Source of the DNA: an uncultured Monoglobus sp.
GTDB taxonomy: Bacteria > Bacillota > Clostridia > Monoglobales > Monoglobaceae
Direction: 5' to 3'
Length of the DNA stretch: 64,000 bases
NCBI GenBank assembly: GCA_947624305.1
Contig: CANQKC010000002.1
Span: 1-64,000 of the forward strand
Of this stretch, positions 8,581-17,897 are shown piece after piece. The notes under the pieces were generated by a model. The model worked only from the letters and a program-made list of their open reading frames with translations. It was not told the DNA's origin and ran no database searches. The translations under genes and the position numbers were made by a program. Position 1 is the first letter of the stretch; every line of letters starts with the position of its first letter.

Positions 8581-8667
8581 GCCGGTGTGGTGGAATTGGC
8601 AGACGCGCTGGACTCAAAATCCTGTGGTAGTGATACCGTATCGGTTCGACCCCGATCACCGGCACCA
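8581..8667 (+). tRNA. tRNA-Leu (anticodon CAA)
   Basis: An 87-base class II tRNA with acceptor GCCGGTG/CACCGGC, anticodon CAA in GGACTCAAAATCC, a long variable arm, a T arm with GGTTCGACCCC and an encoded CCA end. Confidence 0.95.
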
Positions 8668-8679
8668 GCGGAAAAATGA

Positions 8680-8900
8680 CCGCCTTTTTACGAAAGTCAT
8701 GCAAAGCATGACTTTCTTTTTTTGGCAGTCATTTTCCCGCTTTTCCCACGAAACGCGCTCCGCCGGCGTTTTGCGGGAATTCTAATTTATCGACAGTTTT
8801 ACGAAGTCTATGCAAAACATAAGTTTCTTTTTATCGTTTTTTAGCCATATTCCTCAGCGCTTTTCCCGCAAAGTCCAAAGGACTTTACGGGAAGCTTGAT
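8680..8900. repeat. Degenerate tandem duplication after tRNA-Leu
   Basis: A unit of about 105 bases, starting at TTTTACGAAAGTC and ending near GGGAATTCTAATTTAT, recurs in diverged form starting at TTTTACGAAGTC and ending near GGGAAGCTTGATTTAT. Each copy has a hairpin plus T run and a second CCCGC.../...GCGGG inverted repeat. Nothing else is seen between here and base 9038. Confidence 0.5.
8692..8723 (+). terminator. Terminator after tRNA-Leu
   Basis: Perfect 11-bp arms GAAAGTCATGC and GCATGACTTTC around AAA, followed by a run of seven T. Confidence 0.85.
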
Positions 8901-9038
8901 TTATTGGCTTGTCACAACAGCATATTGGTTAACAACAATCAAATATATACAGTAAAATTTCTTAAATAATATATTGTACTAGCATACAAAATAACGTATA
9001 TTTACAATCTGTTATTGTCAGTTAACTATCAAAGGTAA

Positions 9039-10580
9039 TTATTCTATTTTATGATTTTGCCAATTTTCCTCGATATACTTCTTTGCATCCTTAATAAAGC
9101 TCCAAATCATGATAATCATAATAATACCAATCGGAAACGCGCTAATTATACTAACGCTCTGAATATTGCTCATACTGCTTTCAGAGAATACCAAAGCTAT
9201 CGGCAGTACTATCAGCAACATACACCACAAAAGCGTAATCATAGAATGAGGTTTTTCATCCTGATTTAACTTTTTATAGCTATAACATGCCGCCGTGTAT
9301 GCAATGGAATCAAACGATGTAGCATAGAATGCGATCATGCATAAAAGAGTCAAAACCAGGATAAATGTTGCACATGGCATTGTGTCGATAATATTCATAA
9401 TGAGGCCATACAGATCGCCGCTTGCCTCATATTGGGCAATAAATTCTGCGGCACCCTTTGTTTGAAGGCTAAGACTGTAGTTACCGAGAATGATAAAACT
9501 GACGATTGTCGAACCAACGCCAAAAAGATATCCGCCTAAAATAGTTTGTTTTATTGTTCTGCCACGGCTGATATTTCCAATAAAAAACGGTGCCGCAATG
9601 CTCCATACCATCCAATATGCCCAATAGTAGATCGTCCAGTCCTGTGGGAAATTATTCGTTCTTGCAGGATCAGTATATGTAGATAGCCCAACAAAGTTCT
9701 GAATCATTTTTCCGAGACTTTGAAATCCATTTTCAATGATATATCTTCCCTGTCCACCTATAAGTAGTACAAAAACAAGCAAACCAAAGAAGAGATAAAT
9801 ACAGAGTTTGGCAAGAAAACCTATTCCTTTAAAGCCGTGCATAACGGCATATGTATATACGGCACAAGTAATCAACAGAATTATGATTGTCACAGTAGTG
9901 CGGCTAATGCTTAGGCCAAAAAGCTTTAAAATAATACTCGCCATTAAAGGAGTGGCAACGGAAAAAGTAGTCGCCGTTCCCGCCAAAAGCGCAAACAGCG
10001 CAAAAAGATCAATGACTCTACCAAGAATCCCATCCGCATGTCTGCCTATCACTGGACGACACGCTTCGGAATAACGCTGTTTATTACGTTTGCGTACATG
10101 AAGCATAAATCCAAAAGCTACTGCCAGTACAAGATAAAACGCCCAAGGAATAAAGCTCCAGTGAAATAACGGGAACACTCCTGCCCATTCGGCAACACTG
10201 CCCATCTCAGTAATATGCGGATTTGTCGCATACATAACCCACTCCGCAAAGGAATAGAATAAAATATCTGCCGCAAGCCCACATGTAAACATCATACTTC
10301 CCCATGTAAAGAAGGAATATCTCGGCTTTTCATTCGGCTCTCCAAGGACAATATTACCATATTTCGAGAATGACAAATATACCGAAATTATCAACACTCC
10401 AAGCCCAATAACCAAATAATATAAGCCGACGGTATCACCAAAAAAGAACCTTACTCGACTTATGACTTCATTTGACTGCTCCGGAAAAATAAATAGTAAA
10501 ATTGCCAATCCCACAATCAGAATAAACGGCACCAAAGTGATCAGCCAGTCAATTCTGCCTTTACTGTCTCTCGTTTTCAT
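9039..10580 (-). CDS. BCCT-family transporter (betaine/choline/carnitine type)
   Basis: A 513-residue membrane protein with about 12 membrane spans. It has the BCCT pattern GPLFHWSFIPWAFY-like (seen as FPLFHWSFIPWAFYLVLAV, about residues 135-153) and the tryptophan-rich signature WTIYYWAYWMVWSIAAPFFIG followed by ISRGRT (about residues 310-337), the substrate-cage helix of this family. It would import a quaternary ammonium compound across the cytoplasmic membrane. It is the last gene of the methyltransferase operon, so its substrate is probably what the MttB-like enzyme demethylates or what the choline kinase phosphorylates. Which of choline, betaine or carnitine cannot be told from sequence. 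Confidence 0.9.
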   Translation of the reverse strand: MKTRDSKGRIDWLITLVPFILIVGLAILLFIFPEQSNEVISRVRFFFGDTVGLYYLVIGLGVLIISVYLSFSKYGNIVLGEPNEKPRYSFFTWGSMMFTCGLAADILFYSFAEWVMYATNPHITEMGSVAEWAGVFPLFHWSFIPWAFYLVLAVAFGFMLHVRKRNKQRYSEACRPVIGRHADGILGRVIDLFALFALLAGTATTFSVATPLMASIILKLFGLSISRTTVTIIILLITCAVYTYAVMHGFKGIGFLAKLCIYLFFGLLVFVLLIGGQGRYIIENGFQSLGKMIQNFVGLSTYTDPARTNNFPQDWTIYYWAYWMVWSIAAPFFIGNISRGRTIKQTILGGYLFGVGSTIVSFIILGNYSLSLQTKGAAEFIAQYEASGDLYGLIMNIIDTMPCATFILVLTLLCMIAFYATSFDSIAYTAACYSYKKLNQDEKPHSMITLLWCMLLIVLPIALVFSESSMSNIQSVSIISAFPIGIIMIIMIWSFIKDAKKYIEENWQNHKIE

Positions 10581-10624
10581 TATACCATTCCTTTCTTTTA
10601 TTATAATTTGATTTTATCAAGTTT

Positions 10625-12061
10625 TTAAAGTACCAATCCATAACTTTCCAGATATTTTTTCAGTTTCATAGCCGTTTCATTTTCCAATATAGGTTTCCCT
10701 TCACTAATGATTTTTTGAACTCTTGCCTCAGCGCGTTTTTCTATATCAGGGTGTTCCTGTTCTTTCCATCTGTCATAGAGATTCCAATCAGAAATAGTAG
10801 CTTGCCATCCATCGTAAAGATGATCCAACGTAGAATCATGCATCAGGAAATTTTCTCCATGTCCAACCTCCATCATTATATCCACCGAAAGAGTTTCGTC
10901 AGAAACTTCAATGCCTTGGATAATCCTTCTTACACGAGCAATAACCTCATCATCGATAAGAGTTTTTTCAAAAGAAATCGTCAGTAAATTTTCCATTGAA
11001 CCGGCAGACTGACTAGTCACATCCACATCCATCAACGCTGTCAAAAGCAGACTCTGCATAGTTTCAAATCCGGCCTGATAATCCAGACATTTTGAACTGG
11101 TTACTCCCGTCTGCGCCCTTGCAGGAAGATTATAATAATCTTTATACATCTGAATCGCCCCGCCCAACATCAATGCAGTATCCGGACTTGCGCATTCCCA
11201 AGATGCGATCGTCAGGTTTCCATATGTAAGCGATGCGGATGGAAGAACCGGAATTCCCGGATTGACACATTGCGCCAGACAAAGGCCGGCAAGCGTCTCT
11301 GTATTTGCCTGAACAATTGTTCCTAAAATATGAACAGGTGAGGTAATACCTGACATAGGCGCGGAAACCAGTGCTACCGGCTGCCCGCTCGCTGCGAATT
11401 CCATAATTGATTCACATGACATCTTATTATACACCAGAGGACTTTCAGGTGTAACAATGCTCCATGTCACATAATGATTTCGCACAAATTCATCGCCAAA
11501 TACAATACGATACATGTCAATTTCCCGTCGTTTGTCTTCCGTTCCTCCAACATCCATTGGCGCAAGCCATGGCTTATCCGTATAAAGCATCGTTTCATAG
11601 AGGCATCTCAGTCCTCTTGTTTCCATCGGCACATCAGACGGTGATAATGGTTGATATCCGGTCATGTCAATATTCTCACATGCCTGATATATTTTTTGCA
11701 GATTAATGAAATCCTGTATCCCGGTCTGTGCGCGTCGTACACCGCCACATTCATTTAAAACGACTTCCCCGCCGGCCGGGTGAATTGTAAGATGTCCCGT
11801 TCCAATGGTGACAGACTTGTTGGGATTCACTGCCTCCATTTTGAATGATTTTGGAACAGTTTTCAAACAAGATTCTACTAATTCGCGAGAAATGTATACT
11901 ATTTCTCCATTAACCTTTACCCCCCCCCGCTTGCTAAAAAGCTCTACTGCTTCCGGAGAGCGGAATACCACGCCCTTATGTTCCAACAGGTAGATGGACG
12001 CTTCATGTATCCGCTGCATTTCCATGTCAGACAAGAATTTCGGTTTTTGAAAAAGGTTCAT
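10625..12061 (-). CDS. MttB-family corrinoid methyltransferase, non-pyrrolysine type
   Basis: A 478-residue protein of the trimethylamine methyltransferase superfamily (COG5598), reading through the whole length with no internal TAG, so it is of the non-pyrrolysine group that includes MtgB (glycine betaine), MtpB (proline betaine) and MtcB (carnitine). Such enzymes move a methyl group from a quaternary amine to the cobalt of a partner corrinoid protein, which is encoded first in this operon. Codons about 44-47 (RGGV) are made from a run of nine G; losing one G gives an immediate stop, gaining one gives a stop four codons on. The exact substrate is unknown. Confidence 0.88.
   Translation of the reverse strand: MNLFQKPKFLSDMEMQRIHEASIYLLEHKGVVFRSPEAVELFSKRGGVKVNGEIVYISRELVESCLKTVPKSFKMEAVNPNKSVTIGTGHLTIHPAGGEVVLNECGGVRRAQTGIQDFINLQKIYQACENIDMTGYQPLSPSDVPMETRGLRCLYETMLYTDKPWLAPMDVGGTEDKRREIDMYRIVFGDEFVRNHYVTWSIVTPESPLVYNKMSCESIMEFAASGQPVALVSAPMSGITSPVHILGTIVQANTETLAGLCLAQCVNPGIPVLPSASLTYGNLTIASWECASPDTALMLGGAIQMYKDYYNLPARAQTGVTSSKCLDYQAGFETMQSLLLTALMDVDVTSQSAGSMENLLTISFEKTLIDDEVIARVRRIIQGIEVSDETLSVDIMMEVGHGENFLMHDSTLDHLYDGWQATISDWNLYDRWKEQEHPDIEKRAEARVQKIISEGKPILENETAMKLKKYLESYGLVL
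11920..11928 (-). repeat. G9 tract inside the mttB-like gene
   Basis: Nine C on plus, so nine G in the coding strand, near the 5' end of the gene. With G9 the frame is open (CGG GGG GGG GTA). G8 reads CGG GGG GGG TAA, a stop; G10 stops at the next TAA. This is a candidate slipped-strand on/off switch. Confidence 0.75.
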
Positions 12062-12086
12062 TGTTATTTCCTCCTATTTTTATTAT

Positions 12087-12797
12087 TTATTGCTTATAAT
12101 GTGCATAACTTTGATCCATTCGGATCAATTCGTCAAGATTATCAATCTCACATATATCATCGGCTTTAATCTCTTTCACCTCCAAATGGTATTTGTTTTG
12201 AAGATTAGCAAGAGGAACCTCATCCCAATAAATTCCAATGTTTCCTTCAACCTCTACCATTTGGCGTATGTCATCCGACAATTTATATCCATCCTCTTTA
12301 TTCCACACTGATATTCCAAAAAGCTGATATCCCGCATCACCTCCATTTTTGTCATAACTCAATATTTTTTTTTCTTTCACATTAAGCTGCCATTCCGTTG
12401 TGGGGTTCCTCCACGATGCCATATATCCGGATCTTTCGGAATTTAAATTGAAGATTTGAGGATTGTTAATTATTATGTCGGCTTCAAGTACAAACGCATC
12501 AGGCAGGTACTGACGAGCGCAATACATGGAAGTTATATTGTTCCCTTTCAGATAATTTGGATTATCAATCAAATGAATATCCGGCATTCCTCCATATATT
12601 TCATAAAATAACTCTTTTTTATAGCCTACCACAATATAAATATCGCGAATTCCATTTGCCCTAAGAGCCTCAATTCCGGTATCAATAATTCTTTTTCCGT
12701 TGACTCGTATCAAAGGCTTCGGCACCTCAAACGTGACAGGGCGCAAACGTTTGCCCTCGCCGGCAGCTATTATAATCGCTCTTTTAATCTTTGCCAT
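12087..12797 (-). CDS. LicC-like nucleotidyltransferase (phosphocholine cytidylyltransferase type)
   Basis: A 236-residue sugar-nucleotidyltransferase fold. The start AIIIAAGEGKRLRPVTFEVPKPLIRVNGKRII (about residues 8-39) carries the nucleotide-binding GxGxRxxP loop and the catalytic Lys in VPKPL. LEADIIINNP (about 123) supplies the acidic metal-binding residues. The nearest family function is LicC, which makes CDP-choline from phosphocholine and CTP. It lies directly after the HTH-LicC-LicA gene, so the operon has two such domains; the second may have a different phospho-alcohol substrate. A run of nine A lies at 12365-12373. Confidence 0.8.
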   Translation of the reverse strand: MAKIKRAIIIAAGEGKRLRPVTFEVPKPLIRVNGKRIIDTGIEALRANGIRDIYIVVGYKKELFYEIYGGMPDIHLIDNPNYLKGNNITSMYCARQYLPDAFVLEADIIINNPQIFNLNSERSGYMASWRNPTTEWQLNVKEKKILSYDKNGGDAGYQLFGISVWNKEDGYKLSDDIRQMVEVEGNIGIYWDEVPLANLQNKYHLEVKEIKADDICEIDNLDELIRMDQSYAHYKQ

Positions 12798-12870
12798 ATT
12801 TATCTCCTTTTTCTATTTGGATATATCTTTACTGATTTAAATAATAACCGATATTATAATTTTTGGTAAA

Positions 12871-14649
12871 TTATTTATACTGAGTGTTCATTATTCTAAT
12901 TAACTCCATTGCATTCTTATAATAATCTTTTGCATATCGATACTGCCTCAGACTATACTCACCAAATTCCACTCCATAATGCCCCTTAAATTCACACCAG
13001 TTTGACCACAAGAGGCCGCACGCAGCGATATAGCAATAAATTTTCGCACGAATCGCAGTCGTACACTCTTCTCCGGCTTCCTCAAAATAAATGTCAATAA
13101 GTCTGTCTACCTGAGATTTACTATACAGACTGTAAATGCAGAACATAGCAATATCTACATGAGGATCCTGCATGCCGGCATATTCCCAATCGGTCAACTG
13201 CAGCGCCTCACCGCCTATGGTATCGTAAAACAAAAAGTTATCGGGCACCGCATCAATATGTGTCAAGCACCAGTCCGATCTTGTTGTCTCCACATAATTT
13301 TGAAGACTAAAGACGTGTTCTTTTGTGGTGGTGTAATCTCTGTAAACGGATTTTTTCCCATTCCATAATGATTCATAAAATTCTATTTGTCCAAAAATAT
13401 CAAATGTGTGAGGAACGATGATATTCATTTTATGAAAATCGGAAAGTAATTTCATACACTTTCTTAATTCACTTTCATTGCCCGTATCACAAACCCTGAC
13501 ATTCTCAAGAAATTTCGTTATTTTATATCCGTTGCGAGGATTAATATATACCGGATCGTCGCATAATCCGCATCCTGAAATGGCCTTGAAAACTATGGCT
13601 TCGTGTTCACGATCAATAAGTTGATCCGTTCCTTCACCGGGAATTCGCATAATATACTTTTCACCCTTTGAACTGAATAAAAAGCTCCTGTTCGTCATGC
13701 CTTTTTTTAGAACACAGATATTTGTGATTTCATCTTCTCTGCACTTAAGCGCATCTGAAATCGCTTTTATGGCATCAGATTTTAGTTGGTTTGAATCCGA
13801 GTCTAAATCACGAAGTTGTTCATAAGTATTAATTTCTACTACATCAGTACTCTTTACAATTCTCGCCCTAACGATCATACGGTCTTTTGCGTATAACGTT
13901 TCCTCCCAGAAACTGTCCGCAAATTTTTCAACATCCATCATCTTGAGTTTATCGCGTACAACAGAAGCTTCAGGCTCTAACAAATATGTAATACCAACCA
14001 TTGAATTTCCGACATTTTTTCCGGAAATAACGGCAAGATCCATCTTTCTGGTAACACGAACATTTGACTCTTCTTCTATAAGATCGCTTACCATGTACCA
14101 ACTATATAGCTCAGTGGAATTAAAGGGATTGGAATCACACCAAATATCACACGGAACAATATAGGTGTTGTGGATACGATCGGCGACAAGAGCGAGCGAA
14201 TGAAGATTGTTTTTTACTGCATATTCTTCGTTTACAACCAATTCAACACCATATTCATCTATAAGATATTCAAATGAATCTTTCATAAAGCCGACTACCA
14301 CAGTAATATCATTCACACCGATCGCTTTGATTTGTTTGATCAATCGGTCAATCAGCTTTTCACCATTTATTTCAAGCAAAGCTTTAGGCGTTGAAAGGTT
14401 AATCGGAACCATCCTCATACCAAAGCCTGCCGCCAAAATAATAGCATTTTTAGGAGCTTTTTCTCTTATTTCCAATCTTGCTTTCTCTGTCAAATGTACA
14501 TTCTCATCAAGATAACTTTTTTCTATCAGAGATCTAAGCGAACGATTAACCATGCCGAGACTATGTCCGGATGTTTCCGCCAAAATACGTTGATTAATAA
14601 ACGGCTCATTCAATAATGTTCGCAACACATCCGCTTCATGTAAATTCAT
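12871..14649 (-). CDS. Fusion: HTH regulator, LicC-like cytidylyltransferase and LicA-like choline kinase
   Basis: A 592-residue three-part protein. Residues 1-65 form a MarR-like winged helix-turn-helix (EADVLRTLLNEPFINQRILAETSGHS). Residues about 66-295 are a LicC-like nucleotidyltransferase (AIILAAGFGMRMVPINLSTPKALLEI). Residues about 300-592 are a choline/aminoglycoside-kinase-type domain with HIDAVPDN (the catalytic HxDxxxxN loop) and TDWEYAGMQDP (metal-binding Asp). It would phosphorylate choline and form CDP-choline, and may regulate its own operon. The start at 14649 follows AAAGGAG by 7 bases; a TTG further up lacks a site. Two TTC(A/G)TGAAC motifs sit at its start. Confidence 0.85.
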   Translation of the reverse strand: MNLHEADVLRTLLNEPFINQRILAETSGHSLGMVNRSLRSLIEKSYLDENVHLTEKARLEIREKAPKNAIILAAGFGMRMVPINLSTPKALLEINGEKLIDRLIKQIKAIGVNDITVVVGFMKDSFEYLIDEYGVELVVNEEYAVKNNLHSLALVADRIHNTYIVPCDIWCDSNPFNSTELYSWYMVSDLIEEESNVRVTRKMDLAVISGKNVGNSMVGITYLLEPEASVVRDKLKMMDVEKFADSFWEETLYAKDRMIVRARIVKSTDVVEINTYEQLRDLDSDSNQLKSDAIKAISDALKCREDEITNICVLKKGMTNRSFLFSSKGEKYIMRIPGEGTDQLIDREHEAIVFKAISGCGLCDDPVYINPRNGYKITKFLENVRVCDTGNESELRKCMKLLSDFHKMNIIVPHTFDIFGQIEFYESLWNGKKSVYRDYTTTKEHVFSLQNYVETTRSDWCLTHIDAVPDNFLFYDTIGGEALQLTDWEYAGMQDPHVDIAMFCIYSLYSKSQVDRLIDIYFEEAGEECTTAIRAKIYCYIAACGLLWSNWCEFKGHYGVEFGEYSLRQYRYAKDYYKNAMELIRIMNTQYK

Positions 14650-14677
14650 GAACTTATCTCCTTTCGTTTTCGTGAAC
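14645..14677. promoter_or_regulatory. Operator-like motif pair at the HTH fusion gene start
   Basis: TTCATGAAC (14645-14653, covering the start codon) and TTCGTGAAC (14669-14677) are 24 bases apart, about two helical turns. The same motif clusters in the operon promoter region (18770-19015). It may be the binding site of the HTH domain encoded here. Confidence 0.4.
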
Positions 14678-14705
14678 AAGCTATCACACAAAATTGATAT
14701 CCTCA

Positions 14706-16199
14706 TTAAAAATCAGCAATACGACTATCAAAGCCTAAATGATCGACAAAGCAATCATTAAAATTTAGATTTCCGCCAAGATTAACAGGCAGTGCCACGT
14801 TAACAATTTGCTGTATCTCCGCACGGCAGTTTTTGTTAAGCAACAGTTTTTCAGCTCCCGCAAGCGCACCATTTCCAATAAAACGCACTTTTGAGCCAAG
14901 TTCACTCGGTATGAGACCAATTTGAACGGCACTGGAAACATTAATATGTCTGCCAAAGCCACCGGATATATACAATTCGGTTATTTGATCAACCTTTACC
15001 TCGGAAATCTTCAATAAGGTTTCTATTCCCGCGGCAATCGCAGCTTTGGCAAGCTGAAGTGATCTAATATCAGCTTTTGTAAGCTTCACTTCCGGCGCCA
15101 AAACTAAAAAGTTATCTTTTATTGCCCCTGTTTCATCAATAACATTAAGATTTAGGAACGCGGCAAGAGCATCCAGCAACCCGGAACCGCAAAGACCCAC
15201 AGGCGGTAATTCGTCTATAGTATGAAACCGTATGCATCCATCCTTTATCCAAACCCTGTCAATAGCACCTTGAATACTACCGCAACCGCATGATATGCCT
15301 GCTCCTTCAAACGCCGGACCCGCAGCAGTAGATGTAACATAGAGTGTTCCGTCATTCCAAAGAGCTATTTCTCCGTTTGTACCAATGTCACATAACATCT
15401 TTGTTTCGTTAGTACGACACATTCCGCTAGAAAGCACAGCACACGAAATATCCGCACCGACAAATGAACTAATGCATGGCGGCAAGTAAACATGCCCGCC
15501 AAGCAATTCCACTTCTTCATCAAACAGCCTGTCCGCTTTGAAAGGCGCACGTGAAAGGCATTCTACATTCTGGCCTAACAATAAATACAACATGGTAGTA
15601 TTACCGGTTATAACAAGCGTGTCTATTTGATCCCCGGATCTTCCCGCATTAAAAAGAATGCGATTAATAATATCTTTAAGTCCATTTATAATCGTGGTAC
15701 GCAAAGACTCTGCATCACCTTCCAAGGCCGCCGATATGCGTCCCACCACATCAGCGGAAAATACGCGTTGCGGATTCTCTTCACCCAATTCTCCAATCAT
15801 TTTTTCAATATTCAGATCGTAAACCCGCACCGCCAAGGTGGTTGTGCCTATATCTATCGCAGCGCCAAGTTTTCCGGCTTCGGGAACAACAACTTCATCT
15901 ATTTTTGCTCCTCCAATCTCTATCTGCTTCAAAGGCGCTGTTTCATGAATACGCACTTCGGCATCACCAAGAATAATTGCCTGACACATAAGGCGTGCAC
16001 CAAAGTATTGTTCCTGTTCATTGGGTTCGGAAACAGCTCCCGTAAGCTCCACTTTACATTTTCCGCAATTACCCCGTCCCCCGCAAGGTTTAGGGACACT
16101 GATGCTTCCTTCTTCCAGAATGTCGGAAAGCAGACTCGGCGCTTCAAAAAACAACTTTTTAGTTTTTCTTCCACTTCGCACAATCAAAACATTTTTCAT
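14706..16199 (-). CDS. Corrinoid-protein reductive activator (RACo/RamA-like)
   Basis: A 497-residue protein with an N-terminal plant-type [2Fe-2S] ferredoxin domain: cysteines in PCGGRGNCGKCKVEL (39, 45, 48) and LMC (about 71). It is followed by the ASKHA ATPase-like core (DUF4445 family) with AAIDIGTTTLAVRVYDL (about 113-129), MLCDIGTNGEIALW and a C-terminal YISGGFGRHI. Members reactivate oxidised Co(II) corrinoid proteins to Co(I), using ATP. Its place between the methyltransferase genes fits that role. It overlaps the UroD-family gene by 4 bases. Confidence 0.9.
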   Translation of the reverse strand: MKNVLIVRSGRKTKKLFFEAPSLLSDILEEGSISVPKPCGGRGNCGKCKVELTGAVSEPNEQEQYFGARLMCQAIILGDAEVRIHETAPLKQIEIGGAKIDEVVVPEAGKLGAAIDIGTTTLAVRVYDLNIEKMIGELGEENPQRVFSADVVGRISAALEGDAESLRTTIINGLKDIINRILFNAGRSGDQIDTLVITGNTTMLYLLLGQNVECLSRAPFKADRLFDEEVELLGGHVYLPPCISSFVGADISCAVLSSGMCRTNETKMLCDIGTNGEIALWNDGTLYVTSTAAGPAFEGAGISCGCGSIQGAIDRVWIKDGCIRFHTIDELPPVGLCGSGLLDALAAFLNLNVIDETGAIKDNFLVLAPEVKLTKADIRSLQLAKAAIAAGIETLLKISEVKVDQITELYISGGFGRHINVSSAVQIGLIPSELGSKVRFIGNGALAGAEKLLLNKNCRAEIQQIVNVALPVNLGGNLNFNDCFVDHLGFDSRIADF

Positions 16200-17221
16200 T
16201 GATTCAAAGCTTCTCCATTGTAGAATTTTGCAACCTCATCGAAAAAAGCATCAATATTTTCCCAGCGCGACATCGGAGGGATATCACAACCGGAAGATAT
16301 AATATAGTTTGGATATTCTCCGCACTCCTCTAAAAGCGTTTTGACCGAGCGTCTGATACTATCGGGCGTTCCATTCCTAAATTCGCCCGCCGGATCTACA
16401 TTGCCCATCACAATTATATTTGACGGAACACGAACGAGAATGTCTTTCATTAAAACAGAGTTCCCGAAATGGTATGCCGCAGCATCAACCGAAAGGATAC
16501 TATCCAAACTCTGCACCGTGTTGTTTCCGCAGTTGTGATAAATCACAAGAAAGTTCTCATCCTGCAGTGCATCTACAATCCGCTTTACATATAAAGATGA
16601 AAATTCATCCATCATACTTGGGGACAGGACACCTGCCAAAGGTTCCGCCATAAGTATTCCATTAGCTCCTGCTTCTTTATATGCCCGGCCATAGGCAATT
16701 AAGAATTCCGTCACTTTTTCAAGCACAAGCTTAACTGTCTCCGGCTCGTCATAACAGAGGAACATAATTTCCGTAACATCCAGAAGCCTTCCCGCCAGAG
16801 AGTATGGGCCGATCATCCCTGCAAACACCGGCCTGTCGCAAATCATCTCCGCAGCTTTCCGAACAGCATCAATATATACACCCGTTCGGCAAACTCCTAT
16901 GGAAGGCACTTCAAGCAATTCAGCCTCTTCTGAAGATGAAATAACCGCCCCTTTTACTGTCGGCACCTCATCATCATTTATAACAATATTTGAGCCAAAA
17001 CATTCAGCCTCTACTGATAAATCCATAAGACTTACTGTAGCTGCGGAATCAACATGTTCGGCAATCAGCCTCATTCCCTCTGCTTGCAAATCACTATTGG
17101 ATATCAATTCTCTTACAGTAATTCCCATCAATTGTACTGCCGGAAAAGATAATATGGGCAAGGCTTTTTTGCTTTTTGCCTGCGCATATTCCTCCAACCA
17201 TTTTTTCATATTTCTGGTCAT
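16196..17221 (-). CDS. UroD-family corrinoid methyltransferase (MtaA/MtbA-like)
   Basis: A 341-residue TIM-barrel protein of the uroporphyrinogen decarboxylase superfamily. It keeps the zinc-ligand pattern of the methyltransferase branch: His and Cys in YHNCGNN (about residue 239-241) and a later Cys in SSGCDIPP (about 318). In methanogens this branch passes methyl groups from corrinoid protein to a thiol acceptor. In a bacterium the acceptor is uncertain; tetrahydrofolate-directed systems more often use an MtrH-like protein, which is absent here. It sits between the DUF2284 and activator genes. Confidence 0.8.
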   Translation of the reverse strand: MTRNMKKWLEEYAQAKSKKALPILSFPAVQLMGITVRELISNSDLQAEGMRLIAEHVDSAATVSLMDLSVEAECFGSNIVINDDEVPTVKGAVISSSEEAELLEVPSIGVCRTGVYIDAVRKAAEMICDRPVFAGMIGPYSLAGRLLDVTEIMFLCYDEPETVKLVLEKVTEFLIAYGRAYKEAGANGILMAEPLAGVLSPSMMDEFSSLYVKRIVDALQDENFLVIYHNCGNNTVQSLDSILSVDAAAYHFGNSVLMKDILVRVPSNIIVMGNVDPAGEFRNGTPDSIRRSVKTLLEECGEYPNYIISSGCDIPPMSRWENIDAFFDEVAKFYNGEALNQ

Positions 17222-17333
17222 ATGTTTATTTCCTCCTCAACATTTTTATCAAAAAAGCAACTAACGTTTATATACTATAGTCAGATAAAATATCAAATTT
17301 CACCATAAAGCATTTTCAACATGTTTGGAGCTG

Positions 17334-17897
17334 TTATATCAGCACAGCTCCAAAATATGTTACCGTATTAGCGCCATTTATATATTGCATATCAGCAGTG
17401 GCGGCCAAAGCAGTCACATCCACCCCATACACTTCCAAAGAAGCCATTGCTCTTTTGGGATGTCGGCATGGTTCGTCGGTTCGAATCGCGCACATCTCGC
17501 ATAGTCTGCATCCGCCTGCGCCAAGATGAAGCGCTTTCACTCCAATCCTGTCTGTCTCATTCCAAAGACATTGTCCTAAATCATTATGTCGCTTTCCGGC
17601 TTTAATCATTCCGTCAAAATCAAAACTGTCCACCAGGGGACTTATGGTTTGGTAAACAAGTGCATTTTTATATGTTCGCAACTTACATGCAAGCTCGTCA
17701 ATTGACTCCACATTCGGAGGACACATATAGTTGGCACCGTAATTTCCACAAGAATTAGCCTCACATAACGCTCTAAAAGATCTATCAATCTTGATGCTTT
17801 GCACAGAAATAATTTCAGCCCTATCAGCGCCAAGAGCAAGCACGGTTTCTTTTAAATAGTTCAAAATTTTTTCTTGAACGCTCATACCTGAGCACAC
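17334..17897 (-). CDS. DUF2284 metal-binding protein
   Basis: A 187-residue cysteine-rich protein with CEANSCGNYGANYMCPPN (about residues 39-56) and GGCRLCEMCAIRTDEPCRHP (about residues 128-147), the pattern of the DUF2284 family, which often accompanies corrinoid methyltransferase operons. The cysteines probably hold an iron-sulfur cluster or metal. The function is not established. The reading frame overlaps the corrinoid-protein gene by 16 bases; a second ATG four codons in is an alternative start. Confidence 0.8.
   Translation of the reverse strand: MCSGMSVQEKILNYLKETVLALGADRAEIISVQSIKIDRSFRALCEANSCGNYGANYMCPPNVESIDELACKLRTYKNALVYQTISPLVDSFDFDGMIKAGKRHNDLGQCLWNETDRIGVKALHLGAGGCRLCEMCAIRTDEPCRHPKRAMASLEVYGVDVTALAATADMQYINGANTVTYFGAVLI

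Noticed and set aside
10625-12061. Pyrrolysine-containing MttB
   Set aside because: The gene is open for all 478 codons with no in-frame TAG, and no pyl genes or tRNA-Pyl are seen; it belongs to the non-pyrrolysine branch.
12365-12373. A9 tract in the second licC-like gene as a phase-variable site
   Set aside because: It falls on ordinary Lys codons in an AT-rich genome, so a run of nine A is expected by chance far more often than G9. It is recorded only as possible.
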